A stretch of 64,000 bases of DNA from Ulota crispa (lineage: Eukaryota; Streptophyta; Bryopsida; Orthotrichales; Orthotrichaceae). This document shows, in pieces, positions 12,778 through 26,280 of the stretch (the first letter of the stretch is position 1; each line of letters starts with the position of its first letter). The notes under the pieces are model-generated. The model saw only the letters and a list, made by a program, of their open reading frames with translations. It ran no database searches and was not told the DNA's origin. The DNA lies in NCBI GenBank assembly GCA_963920765.1, contig OY987243.1, positions 7,936,001-8,000,000 of the forward strand, given 5' to 3'. Position numbers and translations under genes: made by a program.

Positions 12778-15700
12778 GTTAATAAACAGACCTATACAAG
12801 TAAAATTACAATATAAGAACTATTATTATATACAAAATGATATCAACAACATTAATAGAGAACAACAAACCCAATACTGGAATAGTAATATTCATCTAAC
12901 ATATCTAATTTCAAGATAAAAAAACTCCTCACATAACTCTCAGATAATGTCAAAGTGAGATAGCTTCCAAGACCAAGCCAAAACTTAATGCTGCAAATGA
13001 CGTCAGAGAATGGGAACTCAACGTATGAGAATTTAAGACTACATGCACAACTATGAGAAACATAGTGATTGCGTTATTAATTTGCAGACACTGTAAATTG
13101 TTATCACTTTCTAGTTTCTACAACAACTGAAGAGAATGTATAATCTCTAGAATATGGTGAAATGGTTTGAAAAGAAGGCAAAATCAACTGAAATGAATCT
13201 GCCATTGTAAACATACACTAAAGCATTGTAATTATATTATTCATTATCATTCATATGCTCCATACAATTTATTGAAAACACTAATTGTTACCATAGCAAA
13301 CCGGTCATTGCTCCTCCACACCATAATATTCACAACGTCCTGCCTTTGGATTCAAACTTATGTCTATAGTGTTTTCCTCTTTTAAAATTCTATTACTTCC
13401 AAAAATAAGTTTTGACTATGAACAACATATTTGAGGATGCAAACATGTCTTCCAAGTGCAGTAAAATATTCCTTAATGTTACAGAGAATCATGGTGTTAT
13501 CAGTTAACAAATACTTATAAAACAACAACCTTATCAAACCTTCATATTTAATTTTGAATTAACTTGAAAACCCCAGCGCACTCTATTCCCACACTTCACA
13601 GTACCTACACTTCCGTTTAACAATCAACTTACTGATTCCTGTACTTCACACAAAAGTCCAAGTACCTCTCTCTTGAAATTTCTCTTGCATTTTTTACATT
13701 TAGATTTTGTTAGTCCAACAAGAAGTATTAGTAATTAAAGGCAACTACAACAAGAAATATAACAAACCGGCTTTCTTCAATGGCGTAACATTCGCTCAAT
13801 GGTTCCAAAACAGTCCAGAAATAAACATTCCAATAAGTAACACAAGTGTCAAAACTCCTGCCCTTGAAGTTGAACAATTTTGTAGTACTAACCTCCAATA
13901 TCACTACATCGGAAGACCATTGGAGATGACAATTACTGGAAATCAACGAATTTGGATGCCCATGTGTGCTATAGTTGAAGTTCTCCATACCACATTCTCA
14001 TTATATTCACAGACCTACTTGCAAAGATAATATTTAACAATATTCAAGCATCCATAATCCCGGTCTTTGCAAACAAGTGCAAACGACGGTCAATACAAAC
14101 TCTTCTTTTGGAACACAAGTGTATCTCATAATACAACAAGGTATTCCTTCACGCAAAAACTAATTTTCTAATTGTATTTTGGCATAATATTGTCCACGGA
14201 ATGCTTCATTTCTTTAGACCGCTAATTGCGAGTGACATTTACTTCTACTGTTACACGTTTTGACACACCATGATGGGGTTGTAAAGGTCCCTCATTCCGT
14301 GACCTTCCATGCGTAAGACACAAAAATCTGTCACACAGTGAACAACTACAATTTACATGCGATAGAACTGTTCCTTACAAAAGTTTGAATTTTCAACCAC
14401 CAAACCAGTTTGCATTATACCACGCTCAATTTAATTTTCAAATGTCATACAGCTAAGTTTTGTACCTTACTAGGTAGTGCAACAGCAAATCCTCTGTGTA
14501 CATAAAGATGAAGGCTTTGCCGTGTTTTGCCTTGATCTCTCACAGCTAGAACTGCACTTCCCAAAAGCTCCCCTGCAATCACATGCTCCCATAACACTTT
14601 GCCATTCAATGCTCACCCTAAAATGTTGCTATGTTTGCCACATTTTGTTAAGTGCATGAAAAAAATGGAAAGTACATCTGCAAAAGATTGCCCCTTCTTG
14701 AAATTTTGTACCTGTTCATGTCATGCGCGTGCCTATCCCATAGTAAGTGGAAGTTCCTCACTCACGGCACTGTCCACAACGGCCTTTTTCTATTTGCCTC
14801 AGCCTCCTTTGGCGCAATGCCAATTCTTGTGACAAATGCAATGTCATGGGCACCATCGCAACAGACAATTCAAGGAAAACAACAAAGTACGCTAGGAATG
14901 CTTCTAATTTTGAGTGCAACTCATAAGGCACTTTGTACGAGGTGAACAAATGGCATGCACAAGAAGAGTCTCTTTTCATCCATTCATGCGGTCATTGTTT
15001 TGCTGCAACGCTAGCTGTTAGCCTCTCAATGTAACTCACTAACATCACTGTTCATAATGACACAAAATCTCTTCCCATCACCGCACAATCAAATAAAACA
15101 AAATCAATCCAAACAACATCTTTGTTGTCTTCTACCAAAAAAATTTTGTCTGCAACTACAGCGCACAAATCACAAGCACAATTGCGGTGAATCCTCACAT
15201 TATGCATTTCTGTGTAGAAGTTCCTAGGTGCTGCACAGTTTCTATGACTAGTATTGGAAGCTCAGCTCCACAAAAACATCTACCACTTAATACTTCCTTT
15301 GGATGAATTGGCTTTTAAGGTATGGTTTTGCATTCTGTAGAGTTGTTTTCATATTCATATGTTCCTGCTTTAGAGATTCGTATTGTGGTCATTAAAAGTC
15401 GGAGTTTATACTAAAACATGTCAGCATTCTTGCATAGTACTTGTTACTTGCATGCTTCATTGCAGCACTACCATGATCATACAGGTTTTAGAATTTTCAC
15501 TTATGGCTTTACCATTCAAGCTTCCATTATCTTGGTTCTTTCAAATTACCTTATTTTGAAGGTATTAGTACTTCTAATGACATGAAAGAAACAAGGCTAT
15601 TTAAATCACAGAGACTTCCATCAAAGGAATTTTTGAAAATAACTTCAGGGACCCAGGACTTTCATTGCGATAATCAGTTCTTGCAACACACCCTTACTGA

Positions 15701-16960
15701 AACACTAGTGTCACTATGTATACAGATATGCATTGCAGATGTCCGAATGTATACCTAGGAATGGTCATGTGCATTTTAGGGCTTCTTTAGAACAATCGCT
15801 AAATATAGCTTTGTACTGCTGTAATGCATTACAGGTTGTTCTTTGCTTACTTATTGTGCAGTAATTAGCAAGGAGAGCACAAGTCCTCAAATTTTGGATG
15901 CAAACCAGAGATTGATTGCTTTGGCGACCAATTCTTCTATGGATTTGTAAGTTCCCATTTTCATTCAAAATTGCCAGTCGTTGCACTTTTATGTCAATGT
16001 ACAATGCCAATGCATTTCTCCTTCTGCTTCATGTGTGTCACATTTTTGGTGAGTTCAAATTTTCTTGTACCTGCACAAAACCTCTTTGAAAACTATTATC
16101 GGCTACGTAATGCAAATAACAGCAAGAGCGGCGTATCGAGATTCACCGGCAATTTCTCTGCCACCTACACAATATTCCGAGTATTATTTGTGAGTGCAAA
16201 AAAAATTCATGCCCTTCTCTTCTACTATTTCAATCTTCTGCACATTTTGTTCAGACAAAAAAAGGTACACGTTTGATAGAATAAACAACAAAAGTGTCAA
16301 AATAAAATTATGATTGAATTAAGAGAGTTTGATGATTGCATATCTCACTTTCCAAACTCTTTCACAAGAGTACATACATACCTTTTGTAGGTAGATAAAT
16401 ACTTGTGTAGCTAACCCTCTCATCAATTTCCTATTTATCCTAATGATCCAGCAGAAATTGAAAACCTTCCCCTCCATATCCAGTGCTTGCCTTGACAATA
16501 TGAAAACCTTTTTGAATTTCAAAATATATTTCAAGAAATGATTTTGTCCGTGTTAAAGGTTTGATAAAGACTGAAAAGTAAGATAGTCAAATGTTTTTAA
16601 ATATCAAATTTATAAGTAGTTGTCTTCAAATCTTTCTGATGTTATGTTTACATACGCCATATACTAAATAACTACTATAATACCAAGTTAATGTCAGTAA
16701 TTGCAACCACACTGAGAGTGGAACGACATCAATTAGTACATGTATAAGTCAATTTATGCTTCAACAATGTTTACTCTATTCAGTGAATGCATGATGTGTT
16801 TCACTTATTCCAAACAATATTGGAACCATGCTGTGGAATGGGTCGGTGATAGAACAATTCTTTCTCTCTGCCATTATGCTTCAATCTTCACAATATGTAT
16901 TATGAATTTTCAGGATATCTTATACCTTGCAGCCATTATGACAAGGGACAAAATGTCACA
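12778..16960. other. Non-coding or unrecognised part of the CACTA element
   Basis: About 4.2 kb without a convincing gene. Short frames occur on both strands (13707-14030 +, 14979-14758 -, 16010-15765 -), but none shows a motif or a consistent continuation. It could hold the promoter region between the - strand charged gene and the + strand transposase, which would then be divergently transcribed. Confidence 0.4.
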
Positions 16961-16974
16961 CGCATATCCACTGG

Positions 16975-18136
16975 AGAAAGAGATTGCAGCTTGTGAAGGC
17001 ATTTCAAGGTATTGTTGCGCATGTTGACGATGCCACGGTTTGAGGATTCAAAATGTCAATGTTGTAGAAACACATCACCGTCAATATGGTCAAGATCAGA
17101 GCTTGACGAAAATTATGGTGGTATGTCTTTTTCAATTCTCAGATTTTTTTTTCAATCATTACAAGGGCAGAACATACATAATACAGATTATGTTTCAATT
17201 TGTCTAATGTATAAACTAAATAACTTTAATTTTAGCATGCATTGCCTTAGTTACATGTAACAAATTGCACCCTACGCTTGGAACAATACATCCTTTGAAT
17301 AGCACATGAAAATGAGATCAAGTTTTTGTCACATGTCATATCCCTCTGACTACTCGTATTTTGTGGAAATGTTGTGAACAGAGTCCAGAGACAACAGAGA
17401 CTAAGGTCATAGATTCTGAGTACTCCTCAACGGATGCTACTAAAGAACGTTTTTAGGATGCAATGGAGGATCTTGATCTTCTCGAAGTGCTTGACAACGT
17501 GGAGTTTAATTTCAATGACATGGCCAAAATGTTTTTTGGGCGAGCAGACAACATATACCGTCAGGTTTCAGAATCAGAGGAGGAAGTTGAATATTCTTGT
17601 GATGCAATTCTTGAAGATATGGGAGGATTTAGCAATGAAGAAGAAGACAATGCAGACATACGCAATGATTTTCTAGAAGAAGCTGCAACACCACTCTTTC
17701 CTGGATCAAAGAGCAGCAGGTTACAATTCTGCATCATTCTAATGAACATTTCCACTTTGTTCTCTATAAGTCACCAATGTCTAGATGAGATTCTGATATT
17801 CTTAAATAGAAAGACGTCCTCCTTGATGGTAATAGTTGCCTTGTTAATTCGTACAAAATCAATAGACTATTATTCAAGTTGGGTCTGTCATACAAGAGTA
17901 TGTATTGTTGCGATTGTAGAAGAACGCTATATTGGAAGGAGAACTCCACATTGCAAAGCTGTCCGGTGTGCCAAAAATCTAGGTATATTCCTGGATCTAT
18001 TACCGTGCCAACACGCGTCCTTCAATACTTTTATTTGATTAAATGATTGCGTAGGATGTATAGATGTCTTCAAATTTTGAAACTCATGAGGTAGTATAGT
18101 AACGGTCATTCCACAGATGGGAAGTGTCACGCAAGT
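16975..18136 (+). pseudogene. CACTA transposase (TNPD/tnp2), N-terminal half
   Basis: The first segment (about 17010-17125) has a C-x-C-C cluster resembling the N-terminal zinc region of these proteins and ends near a possible GT donor. After an intron, 17463-17755 gives an acidic linker leading to the L-F-P-G-S-K block. From 17822 (another frame) come the conserved L-G-L-S-Y-K, the Y-W-K-E-N and the C-P-V-C-Q-K-S-R-Y blocks, then V-P-T-R-V-L-Q-Y-F. This is the standard opening of Transposase_21 (tnp2 family). There are in-frame stops at about 18039 (TGA, likely Arg CGA) and 18093 (TAG, likely Trp), plus a frameshift between 17755 and 17822. The coding match stops abruptly at about 18136 and picks up again at 52445, so this half was severed by insertion. 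Confidence 0.85.
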
Positions 18137-18555
18137 GGGGTGGCCACAACATTTGCATTGGCGCCAACAAGATGGAGCCGGCAAGGTGGATGAAGGTGGA
18201 GTGGAGGTCATCAAGGGCCTTGGCTCTTGGCCCAAGCCAAGGACTTGGCACCTCATTTGGGCACCTCAAGGCCCATGATCTCCACGTGGAGGTATGGAAG
18301 ACTCATCTTTCTCTAAGTTGAGTCTTCCACGTGATGGAGTGAGAGGCTGTTGCCTTGCAACTCTGTCTCAGCATGCACACATCCTTCAAGGATGGTGTAG
18401 ACTTGACTACTTGTGATCTTGTGAAGTTTTTTCAACTTCTTTAGGAGTTTTTCCTCACCTTTTATTCCTTAGAAAAAGATCATTTGTGCACATGGGTGTA
18501 AGCACGACGTAGTGAAAACACCTAAATTGCAGTTTGTAAGAATTTGTTGTGAGCA
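18136..18555 (+). repeat. LTR-like segment at the left edge of the 34-kb insertion
   Basis: It starts with TG exactly where CACTA transposase homology ends, and it ends in CA at 18555. It is followed by AAGAGCTATGG, a degenerate relative of the initiator-tRNA-Met primer site plus ATGG that follows many plant LTRs. It contains a perfect 10-bp hairpin (GGAAGACTCA at 18297, TGAGTCTTCC at 18319). I did not find a matching second LTR or a 5-bp target duplication, so the call is tentative. It may be the 5' LTR of an element whose 3' end is lost. Confidence 0.35.
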
Positions 18556-20279
18556 TTAAGAGCTATGGCAAAACAAGATAGGAAGTTTGTCCATGGTCTG
18601 GGTCAACTAGCTCATAGCCTCTCACTGTTGCAAGTTTTGATCGTTTTGTTTGGACGTCCCTGGAGTGACGACGCTGTTCATGAAGCAGCTGCTCGTTTGA
18701 TACTAGAATGTGCTAGATGTCTGCAACGGCACGCTTGTAGGCTTCAATGCTATCATTGCCAATAGAGCAGTTGTAGCTCCTTAGGCCAATGTACTTTGTG
18801 TATTTGGCTCCGTTTAGGTCTTGATCAATTTGAACTGCTCAGTTTACTGGAGGCTGGAACAACACTGCACATATAGACCGGGCTATACAAATGAGAGGAG
18901 AAAATCCGCAGATTAGAGTGCAAGATAGATCTTTGAAGCATCACAAGAAGCCAAATGTTCAGACGTGGCAAAGTCCAATTGGACCAACTAGTTGCGCAAT
19001 TGATTGCTGAGGAGGATTGGTGAAAATAGGTTCCGTCTCAGAGTTACAAAGATCCACATTTGGCCCAATGCTATGCTAGGGGCCGTGGAGACAAGATTTG
19101 TTGGTCAGTGTCTGTCACAAGAACCGATCTCAGGGCAGGGGTCAACGGCAATCATATCCTCATTTTTGGCCATCTTTGTTGTGTTCCTAGCATCTCTCCA
19201 ACTTTGACTAGTTGCACTTGTGTTTGTCAACGACCACAAACGCATTGGTTAGCATTGTATTTTGCTCACATGACGCAATAATATTGACGTTGTCTGGATA
19301 CATTTGGATAACAGTCTGTGCTGGTAGTGACGAGCAAGGAGAGGCAGACATGTAGAACTCATGGCTCACAATTTAGCTGAATTATCCTAGTACCACTAGT
19401 ACAAAATTGATCAGCATTGCAGACATGCCATGGGTGCTAGCAACTGGAATAGTGATTGGAAGCTGGAACATTGCAAACGAAGCTTGAGTCTAGTACTAGC
19501 AAGACCAAATGTGGAGGTTGTTGGTGCTCATTGTGACTATGAGGCATGTTGGCGGACTTACTCATACGAGTGACAAGGAGGTGAGAAACATGTTTAGTGC
19601 GCGTTCAACTCATGGTGTTTGTTGATCAGGAGCCATGATCGACGAGTTGTGAACGGGCTCGGAGGCAAGTTTGAGGGAAACGTACTTCTCTATTGCGTAA
19701 TGAGTCCATGCTTGGTATGGCACTGTCACAACAAGCTTTCAGAAGAGTTTGCCTACTTTGGAGCCTACTTGGTGCAGAGTAATTTTTGTATCATTGACGA
19801 CGAGGGCATTCCTTGTCTCACATTCCTCGTCCCACGCTTTGTGTTTCTTTAGAGATCAGGAATGTGCTGTGACAAACGGTGACTCTTGGGTGCACACGAA
19901 GCAGAGCTTGCAAGATGCTAACTGGAGCTGCTAGGGTATGAGCTGCATGGATGATTGACAACCACGGACTTGATCAAGATTCGAGACTACTGATGGTGCA
20001 ACAATCTAGAACGTGAGATTGGGAGGTCGAGTGGCGTCCAAAGCTGAAGTGTGTTCTGATCATCAGAATAGAGATGGCTGGAAGGCTCACGGCATTCTTG
20101 GCTTTGCACGTCAATATTGGTTGCTGATCATTGACCTGAGTGAGCTCGTTGGAGCTGGAGCTGCGCGAGGAGCGATCAAGATCAGGAAGAGACAATGTGA
20201 GGCTGTGGACATCCCAGACTATTGGTTGAATTGGTCACCACTTCCAAGTAACTTGCTATCATTGGTCAATTACTTTTAG
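18556..20279 (+). other. Degenerate transposon-like sequence, unassigned
   Basis: It follows the LTR-like segment. A short open frame (18565-18765) begins at the ATG just after the possible primer site, but its product has no family motif that I recognise. Short + strand frames continue to 20279 (19619-19852, 20013-20279). Composition is less AT-rich than the DNA after 20280. It may be the internal part of a non-autonomous or badly decayed LTR element. Confidence 0.35.
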
Positions 20280-22800
20280 TTAATCTGTTCAACTGGTCAT
20301 CGTAGGGAGCACTTTGATCCCAACTTTCGTAAAAAAAAAAGGCTTTTTTGATACATCCCAGAAATCTAGGCATATGTCCTTACTTTTTCAGGACCAAGCA
20401 TATTCTACAAGAATCTTGTCATCAAGCTTACTAACTCAAATATATAGGAGCAATAAGAATCATATTGTTTAGGAATATTTTCCTATCATCCTTTGTCAAA
20501 TCAAAACTAGGATATTGTCATTTATAAGGCTAGATTAGAATCCTTGTTAAGGTAGTCTAAGTATCAGTGCAGAACAATATACTTATGAAAACAAAGAGTA
20601 ATAGCTAGTGTAGCTATTTGAGACAATAAAAATCTCTCTTTCATACTGTGTTTGCTTTAATATTCTAAGAAAAAAACTTCTTTGGTGATACTCTTTTTGG
20701 CTGGCATTATAAAGAGCCATGTACCATGTATATGGTAACATAGCCGTGTAAGAGTATAAAGTAGCCTAAACAGCAGGTTTATATCAGCAATTTTACTGTA
20801 TATTATAGTTAGAATTTCCAATAGTGGGCCTCAAATTTTTTTGTCAAGAAGGCTGTGCACTATAATAGGCGCTCTTAGGTTAACCCAATAGCAAAAGCAG
20901 TAATAATAGGTGAAACTCTTAGCAGTAATTGACTATCTAGAGATCTAAAGCTATAAGACCATACGTGACCAGTACTAATACCACAATCAGATTGGCAAAT
21001 ATTCAATATTATCCATAGACAATACAAAGCCATGCATACAATTTATTGCTTGGTGCTGTAGCCATGTAAACCCTAAAAATATGTCCAAAACTTATAAGTA
21101 GCAGAATAGGTTTTTCATGGTAAAACAATCCAACTTGCATTCAAGATAAGTTTGCAAATATTGACCGTAAGGAGAGTAAAGCAAAAAACCCCCTGAAGCT
21201 TTAGAGATTTTACAGCAAATAGGCCATAATAGAAAGTATTTGCAGTTCATTGATTAGAAAAAAGTACTACTGGTGTATCCAAACCCTAAAATATTTTTTG
21301 TGAACCACCGTAAACTAAGAATAGTTTCTTCAAACAAAATATTTTGAGCAATTTGACAAAGCAAGAGTTTGAGGGGAGTAGCGCAAATCTGGAGTATTTG
21401 GTAGATCTTCCAAGAGACTTTAGACCTCACATGTGCCCATCCCAATGCACACAAAAAAGCCAACGTTATGTTAGAGGGGATGCATAAGGTGTCTTCAATC
21501 CAAACTATTTGTAATCATCTTCACGAGGATAATCATGCAACAACGCAAACAAGCAACTACTAAAAGAACACTCAAAACTCAAATAGAACCTATGTAGCCA
21601 TAGGTAGTATAGTATTCAAGCTCCAAAAAATTAGCCCCAGTGTCTGAGCAGTAGAGTATTCTAGTTACTGCATATACTATTGCTCAATGATCAAAAGTCA
21701 TACACATGCAGAGCTCAGAAACACAAAGCGTGCGTCTAGTATAGTGAAAGCACTATTCAGCATTACAGTGAGCAATCTCAGACTTGGGAGAGATGACCTA
21801 GCTGTCTAGTCGTTAGAGGTGCAACCCTAATCCTAGGTTTTGAGTCGTCCAAAATAAGTGATTGGCCATGTCAGAGTTTTAATTTGGCCCTAGATCTCAA
21901 TCTACTAAGGCACGTAGTCCTTAAGCAACCTCAATTTTTGAAAAAGTGAGGGAAACTCTTACTCAAAGTAACTCTATAAGACTAATTGTAAAGTATGCTT
22001 TTAACATTGCTATCATTAAGCAAGTAAATTAGAAAAGCAATAAGCTATAGTACTACCAGGGAGCAATAGAAGCCCTATATATTTCATAGTGTTATCAATA
22101 ACTTTGAAAAGTCACTTACTATATTTAAGTCATGGAGGATACTTTTAGGTATTTTATCTATGTAGTTTTTTAGTCAAGAGATTGGAAGAGAATCATTTTA
22201 CATGGTTATTATTAGTGTCTTTGCATTCCTAGGATTACTAGAAGTTAATAGTTTATTGAGCTGAAAGCATGTGCTTTATTTCCTAACATTTACCTTAAAA
22301 GACAAGGCTATATGCCAAGCATTAGCTAACACTACTATTCTTGTTGCAAGACTCTACAAGTATAGTACAAGGAACTGATACTTAAAATAGAATCTTGAAA
22401 AAATTTAAAAAAACCTAATTCCTAAGCCTTAATAGAATCTATTGAGAGCTCCATTTAACTTGTAAATGTGAGTTCTATGGGTTAGTAGAGGGATACGAAG
22501 TTGGTCTAAATGGTGTAATAGTGGATTTTGAGAGTTTTGCTTTTGCTTATTCACTTTATCATCTTGCCATTGAAGCTTCATGGGTTAGGGATTGTTTTCT
22601 TTTACACTCCACTGCTAGCAAGTTGGCTATTATGAAGCCAATTTGCATAGCATAAGTGGAAATCACAAGGAAACCTACACCATATGTGCAAATTGCACAT
22701 AAGTAGCTATTTTGGAGCTACTCATAGTGTTCAATTTAAACTATGTGGGTAGGTTAGCTAGGGTTACCTAGAGGGTGGTTGATTGAGTGATTCTACATTC
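20280..22800. other. AT-rich non-coding DNA
   Basis: No protein is recognised. Composition drops sharply at about 20280. This stretch precedes the gypsy element and may contain its unrecognised 5' LTR, but I found no copy of it after 30.9 kb. It holds one tRNA-like motif pair, listed separately. Confidence 0.35.
21785..21850 (+). repeat. tRNA-like sequence (SINE head?)
   Basis: An A-box-like TAGCTGTCTAGTCG at about 21800 is followed by TTAGAGGTGC. A B-box-like AGGTTTTGAGTCG (a decayed GGTTCGANNCC) lies about 25 bases later. The order and spacing resemble a tRNA-derived SINE promoter, but acceptor and T arms do not pair, so it is not a functional tRNA gene. Confidence 0.35.
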
Positions 22801-23878
22801 TTGTGGATACTCTAGAGGAGCCACCACATGCACATTGAGTGGGAGAAGGCCCAAGAGGTTGACAATATTGTTTCACTCATCCATAGTGACCATACCCAAG
22901 GTACAATGGTACCATGGACAAAAGCAAGGGAATTGATGAGCAGTTGGAGTAGTTGACCATTAGTTCTACAATAGAGCAAGGCACTCAAACCAACTTGAGT
23001 GGGAGTGACATTCGTGGCTATTGGACTCACTTCACACTTTGCAGTTGAGTACGTCTGGTCAAACATCAACAACAAGACCATCACCGTCGTTTGTTCTGAC
23101 TTTATTGGCGCTCGATTGGCTTGGGGTGCAACCCCTTCGACAGCCAGGTACTAAGGTTCTTAGAACACATGTTGTTCAATTTTGGACTCAACAAAGGGGG
23201 GTGCAGGTCATTTGCACACATTGATCGCAACGGCTTTCTATTCAATTGCCGTGGTGCAGAGTTTGAGGGAGGATTCAAGAGAAGGATTTATTAATACCAC
23301 GCTTGGCAGTGGTATTGAGGAACAAAGGCCATAGAAGAGAGGTAGTGCGACACTCCTTCTCAAGGCCTGTGCAGTTGCCCACGTTTTCTCTACTCCTTAC
23401 TGAGTTCTAGGTTGAAGGCTATTTATTCCACACCACATGGCAATGGAAGCAGGGATGGTGGTTGGAGAGAGCTTCTAGCGTTTGGGATGCTTTGACTCTC
23501 AACTTCATTGATTGGAAGGTGCCACACACCATCTACACTAAAGCTATGGATGAGACTCACAAGGCGTGGTGTTGGTATCGTTGAAGCTTGATCACGCCAT
23601 ATAACATTGGATTACTACGGCAACCGGGATATACTAGGATTGGATTGCTTTTTGCCAGCGATACAGTTTCTGATTCATTGGAGACAAAAAAAGTTGTGCC
23701 AGTTTAGCCTAGGAGTTGTTGACCTTTTATTGGTGGCAAAACTTCAAGGGAGCTAACTAAGGAGTGCTTGGATTGGGTGGATGATACCATCAGTGATGAA
23801 GGCGCAGATTTCTAAGTCATTGAGGTGAACCACAGGGTTAAGCCTTCTCATGCATAGTCTATTTTTAATTCGGACAAC

Positions 23879-25267
23879 ATGGCAATGTCATATGGAAGCG
23901 CCGACAGGGGAGTACAGAGTTTTTCAAGTGCCATAGGCACCATGGAGTGCGATGATTTCAGGAGGGAGTTCACCATGTGGTGTGAACTTCAGAAATCACG
24001 CAACGCTAGTTTCAACCTTTATATGGTATGGAGGGCATTGTTTGGGTGTCTAGATGGAGCACCACTCTCAGACTATGGAGAGTTTGAGCTTTGCTATGCC
24101 ACAGAGATTTTGGCATGGCGAAACTACTACGCACCTACCTACGCCCATGTGTAGGGAGAAGAGTCTAGCGTGGTGACTACAGTCAGCAAGGGCAAGAAGG
24201 AGGAAGGGACTTCAGTGGCAGAAAGAGATGTCTCCATCACCACCACGACTACTATAGTGGCTAGCTCGCCTCCATTCAACCCTATTGCCCAATTCTTTGC
24301 ACAATTGAAGCAGGATTACCAAAGACAACAAGCTGACAAGATGAAGTTGTTGCGGTCATTTGCTCGTGGGAGTGACAAATCATTGTAAGAGGCGCATTTG
24401 AGACTAAGGCAGTTAATATTTGCCACACATAGAGTGATTGAACAGCAAGCTATGCAGCAATGGTATTCTATTTTGGACAAGGAGCTTAAGGCCCTTGTTT
24501 GTGGAGTTGCTTTGAGGTTAGGTGTACCACCAACCTTGAGGTATGTATTTGAGACCTCAGAGAGGATCAAGATCAATCTCTTGGAGGAGAAGGCGGCCAT
24601 GGGGTTTCTACACAAGGATGAGAAATAGCATGAGAAACCTAAGGCTGCTAAAGTGAGCATTCCAGCCAACGTGGGCAACTCCAACAATGTGTATTTCAAA
24701 TGTGGAGTCGCAAGCCATTGCCAGAGTGACTGCAAGAAGCAGTCTAAGAAGGAATCTGCCAAATTTGGTGGATTTTGTTCTAGATGTGGTATCAAAGGCC
24801 ATCTAGAAGTGACTTGCTACAAGATTCATCCAGAACTCAAGCTCAATTGTTCTAAGGACACCAAGGGAGAGGACTCTAAGGAGTCTAAACCCATAGGTGG
24901 AGAGAAGAAGTCGTGGAAGGCTCGATTCACAGAGTTGGAGGCGAAGATGACCACTATGAGTGCCACTATCAACGCCAAGGGGTCTCCTTCACAGACAAAG
25001 ACCACATCCTTTTATGCGGAGGATGAGGACCACATGTTATGTGATATGGCAGATCCACATGGAATGCCAATAGATGGTTTTGTGACGATGCGAAGCAAGA
25101 CTGTGGTGCACAATGCGCCACAAGGGGCAAGCATAAGGTTGGATCCCCAACGCGGAGAGGCCAATTGTCAAGCCGGGCTACCTGAGTCTTTTACTTTGGA
25201 AGATGTAGTACCTACTTCATCAATGGTCCCACATGTACAAAATGTGAGTAGTTGGCAAACTACTTGA
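23879..25267 (+). pseudogene. gag-like capsid/nucleocapsid region of the gypsy element
   Basis: Three successive pieces follow: 23879-24154, 24170-24388 with a Thr/Ser-rich linker and helix, and 24398-25267. The last contains two CCHC knuckles near 24690-24825. The second knuckle is perfect (C-S-R-C-x4-H-x4-C). The first has lost its leading Cys to Tyr (Y-F-K-C). CCHC knuckles bind RNA for packaging. Stops at about 24152, 24386 and 24626 interrupt the frame. Coding-like but shattered sequence upstream (about 22950-23880) may be the gag N-terminus. Capsid assignment rests on position and knuckles, not on sequence similarity. Confidence 0.7.
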
Positions 25268-25599
25268 GTTCCACAAGTAGCATCTCATACCACAGGACAC
25301 TCCTTAAGGTGGCTACAGCTGTATGTCAAGCTCCTTTCTTTTCTGTGTCCATGATTGCATAGGCACAATTTAGTGCCACTACGGTGTTCCAGTTGGCGGC
25401 TACCATGTGTGAGGCGGATTCCTCAACAACAATGAGCGCCATGGACATTGTGCTCAAGCCTATGACGGTGACTAGTGGTGATGGAATTGAAGCAGATGGT
25501 TTGCTAGCAGTAGCTGCTCGATTGAAGACCATGCCAGCACGTTTGGCAATAGAGTGGTCATCCATCACTCTTGGAGTGGTAGTTCTTGACAACTCGTAG

Positions 25600-25944
25600 G
25601 GTATTTTCCAACTTGTTGGGCCCAAAGGGAGAGTTTTTACACCTCGGCGGGTACTATTAGATTCCGGTGCACAATCCTTGATGCTAGGCTTATCAGCCAT
25701 TGAAGGCTTGGGTTTGACCAAGGACACATTAGAGACGTGCTCGTGGACAATTAGCACTTCAATGGGAGGAACAGAGCAAGCAAATGGCATCATAAAGGGC
25801 GAGTTGACACTTGGACTTTGTCATGATCATGTTGAGGATGCTAGCTTCATGAAGGTGAAGGCCATAGTCACAAAAGCCAAGTCATATGATGTCTTGGTAG
25901 GTGCTATGGCATTGTACTCTATGGGTTTCACCTTGGACTTTTGA
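25600..25944 (+). pseudogene. Retroviral-type aspartic protease of the gypsy element
   Basis: The active-site motif L-L-D-S-G-A sits at about 25654-25671 and is followed by a beta-rich stretch with V-L-V-G-A-M-A-L, as in retropepsins. The family cleaves the polyprotein as a dimer, with one D-[ST]-G per monomer. The frame ends with TGA at 25942-25944, where a Trp codon (TGG) would keep the polyprotein open. Coding then continues in the same frame through a linker into the methyltransferase, so the domain was probably not separate originally. Confidence 0.75.
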
Positions 25945-26280
25945 AAGGAAACGGCATCTTACAGGCCAAGACAGCAAGCAGGAGATGGGTGTAAAGCCCA
26001 GCTGCCAGCTCATTTCATAAAAGTTCTTACCGGTAATCTTGCCAATCTCTATTGTTTCTCTGGGTTTGTGGCTATAGACTAGCCTTTGTTTGAGAAGGAT
26101 TTTGGAAATCCTTATACTACTGCATTGGTGGCCAAAGTCCAAGTAGATGACCATTTAGACAGCTTGGAGGTTGGGGGCAACGTTTTATATCAACCAGGCA
26201 TCGAAGCTGCATGAGAGAGTCCTGCCAAGCTACAACGAGCTGCAAAAACTGTCATCCAAGAGGCGTGGCAAGAACCTCTT

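Noticed and set aside
18158-18170. TGGCGCCAACAAG as a retroelement primer binding site
   Set aside because: It lies only about 20 bases after the left edge, before the better LTR end at 18555, and lacks a preceding LTR.
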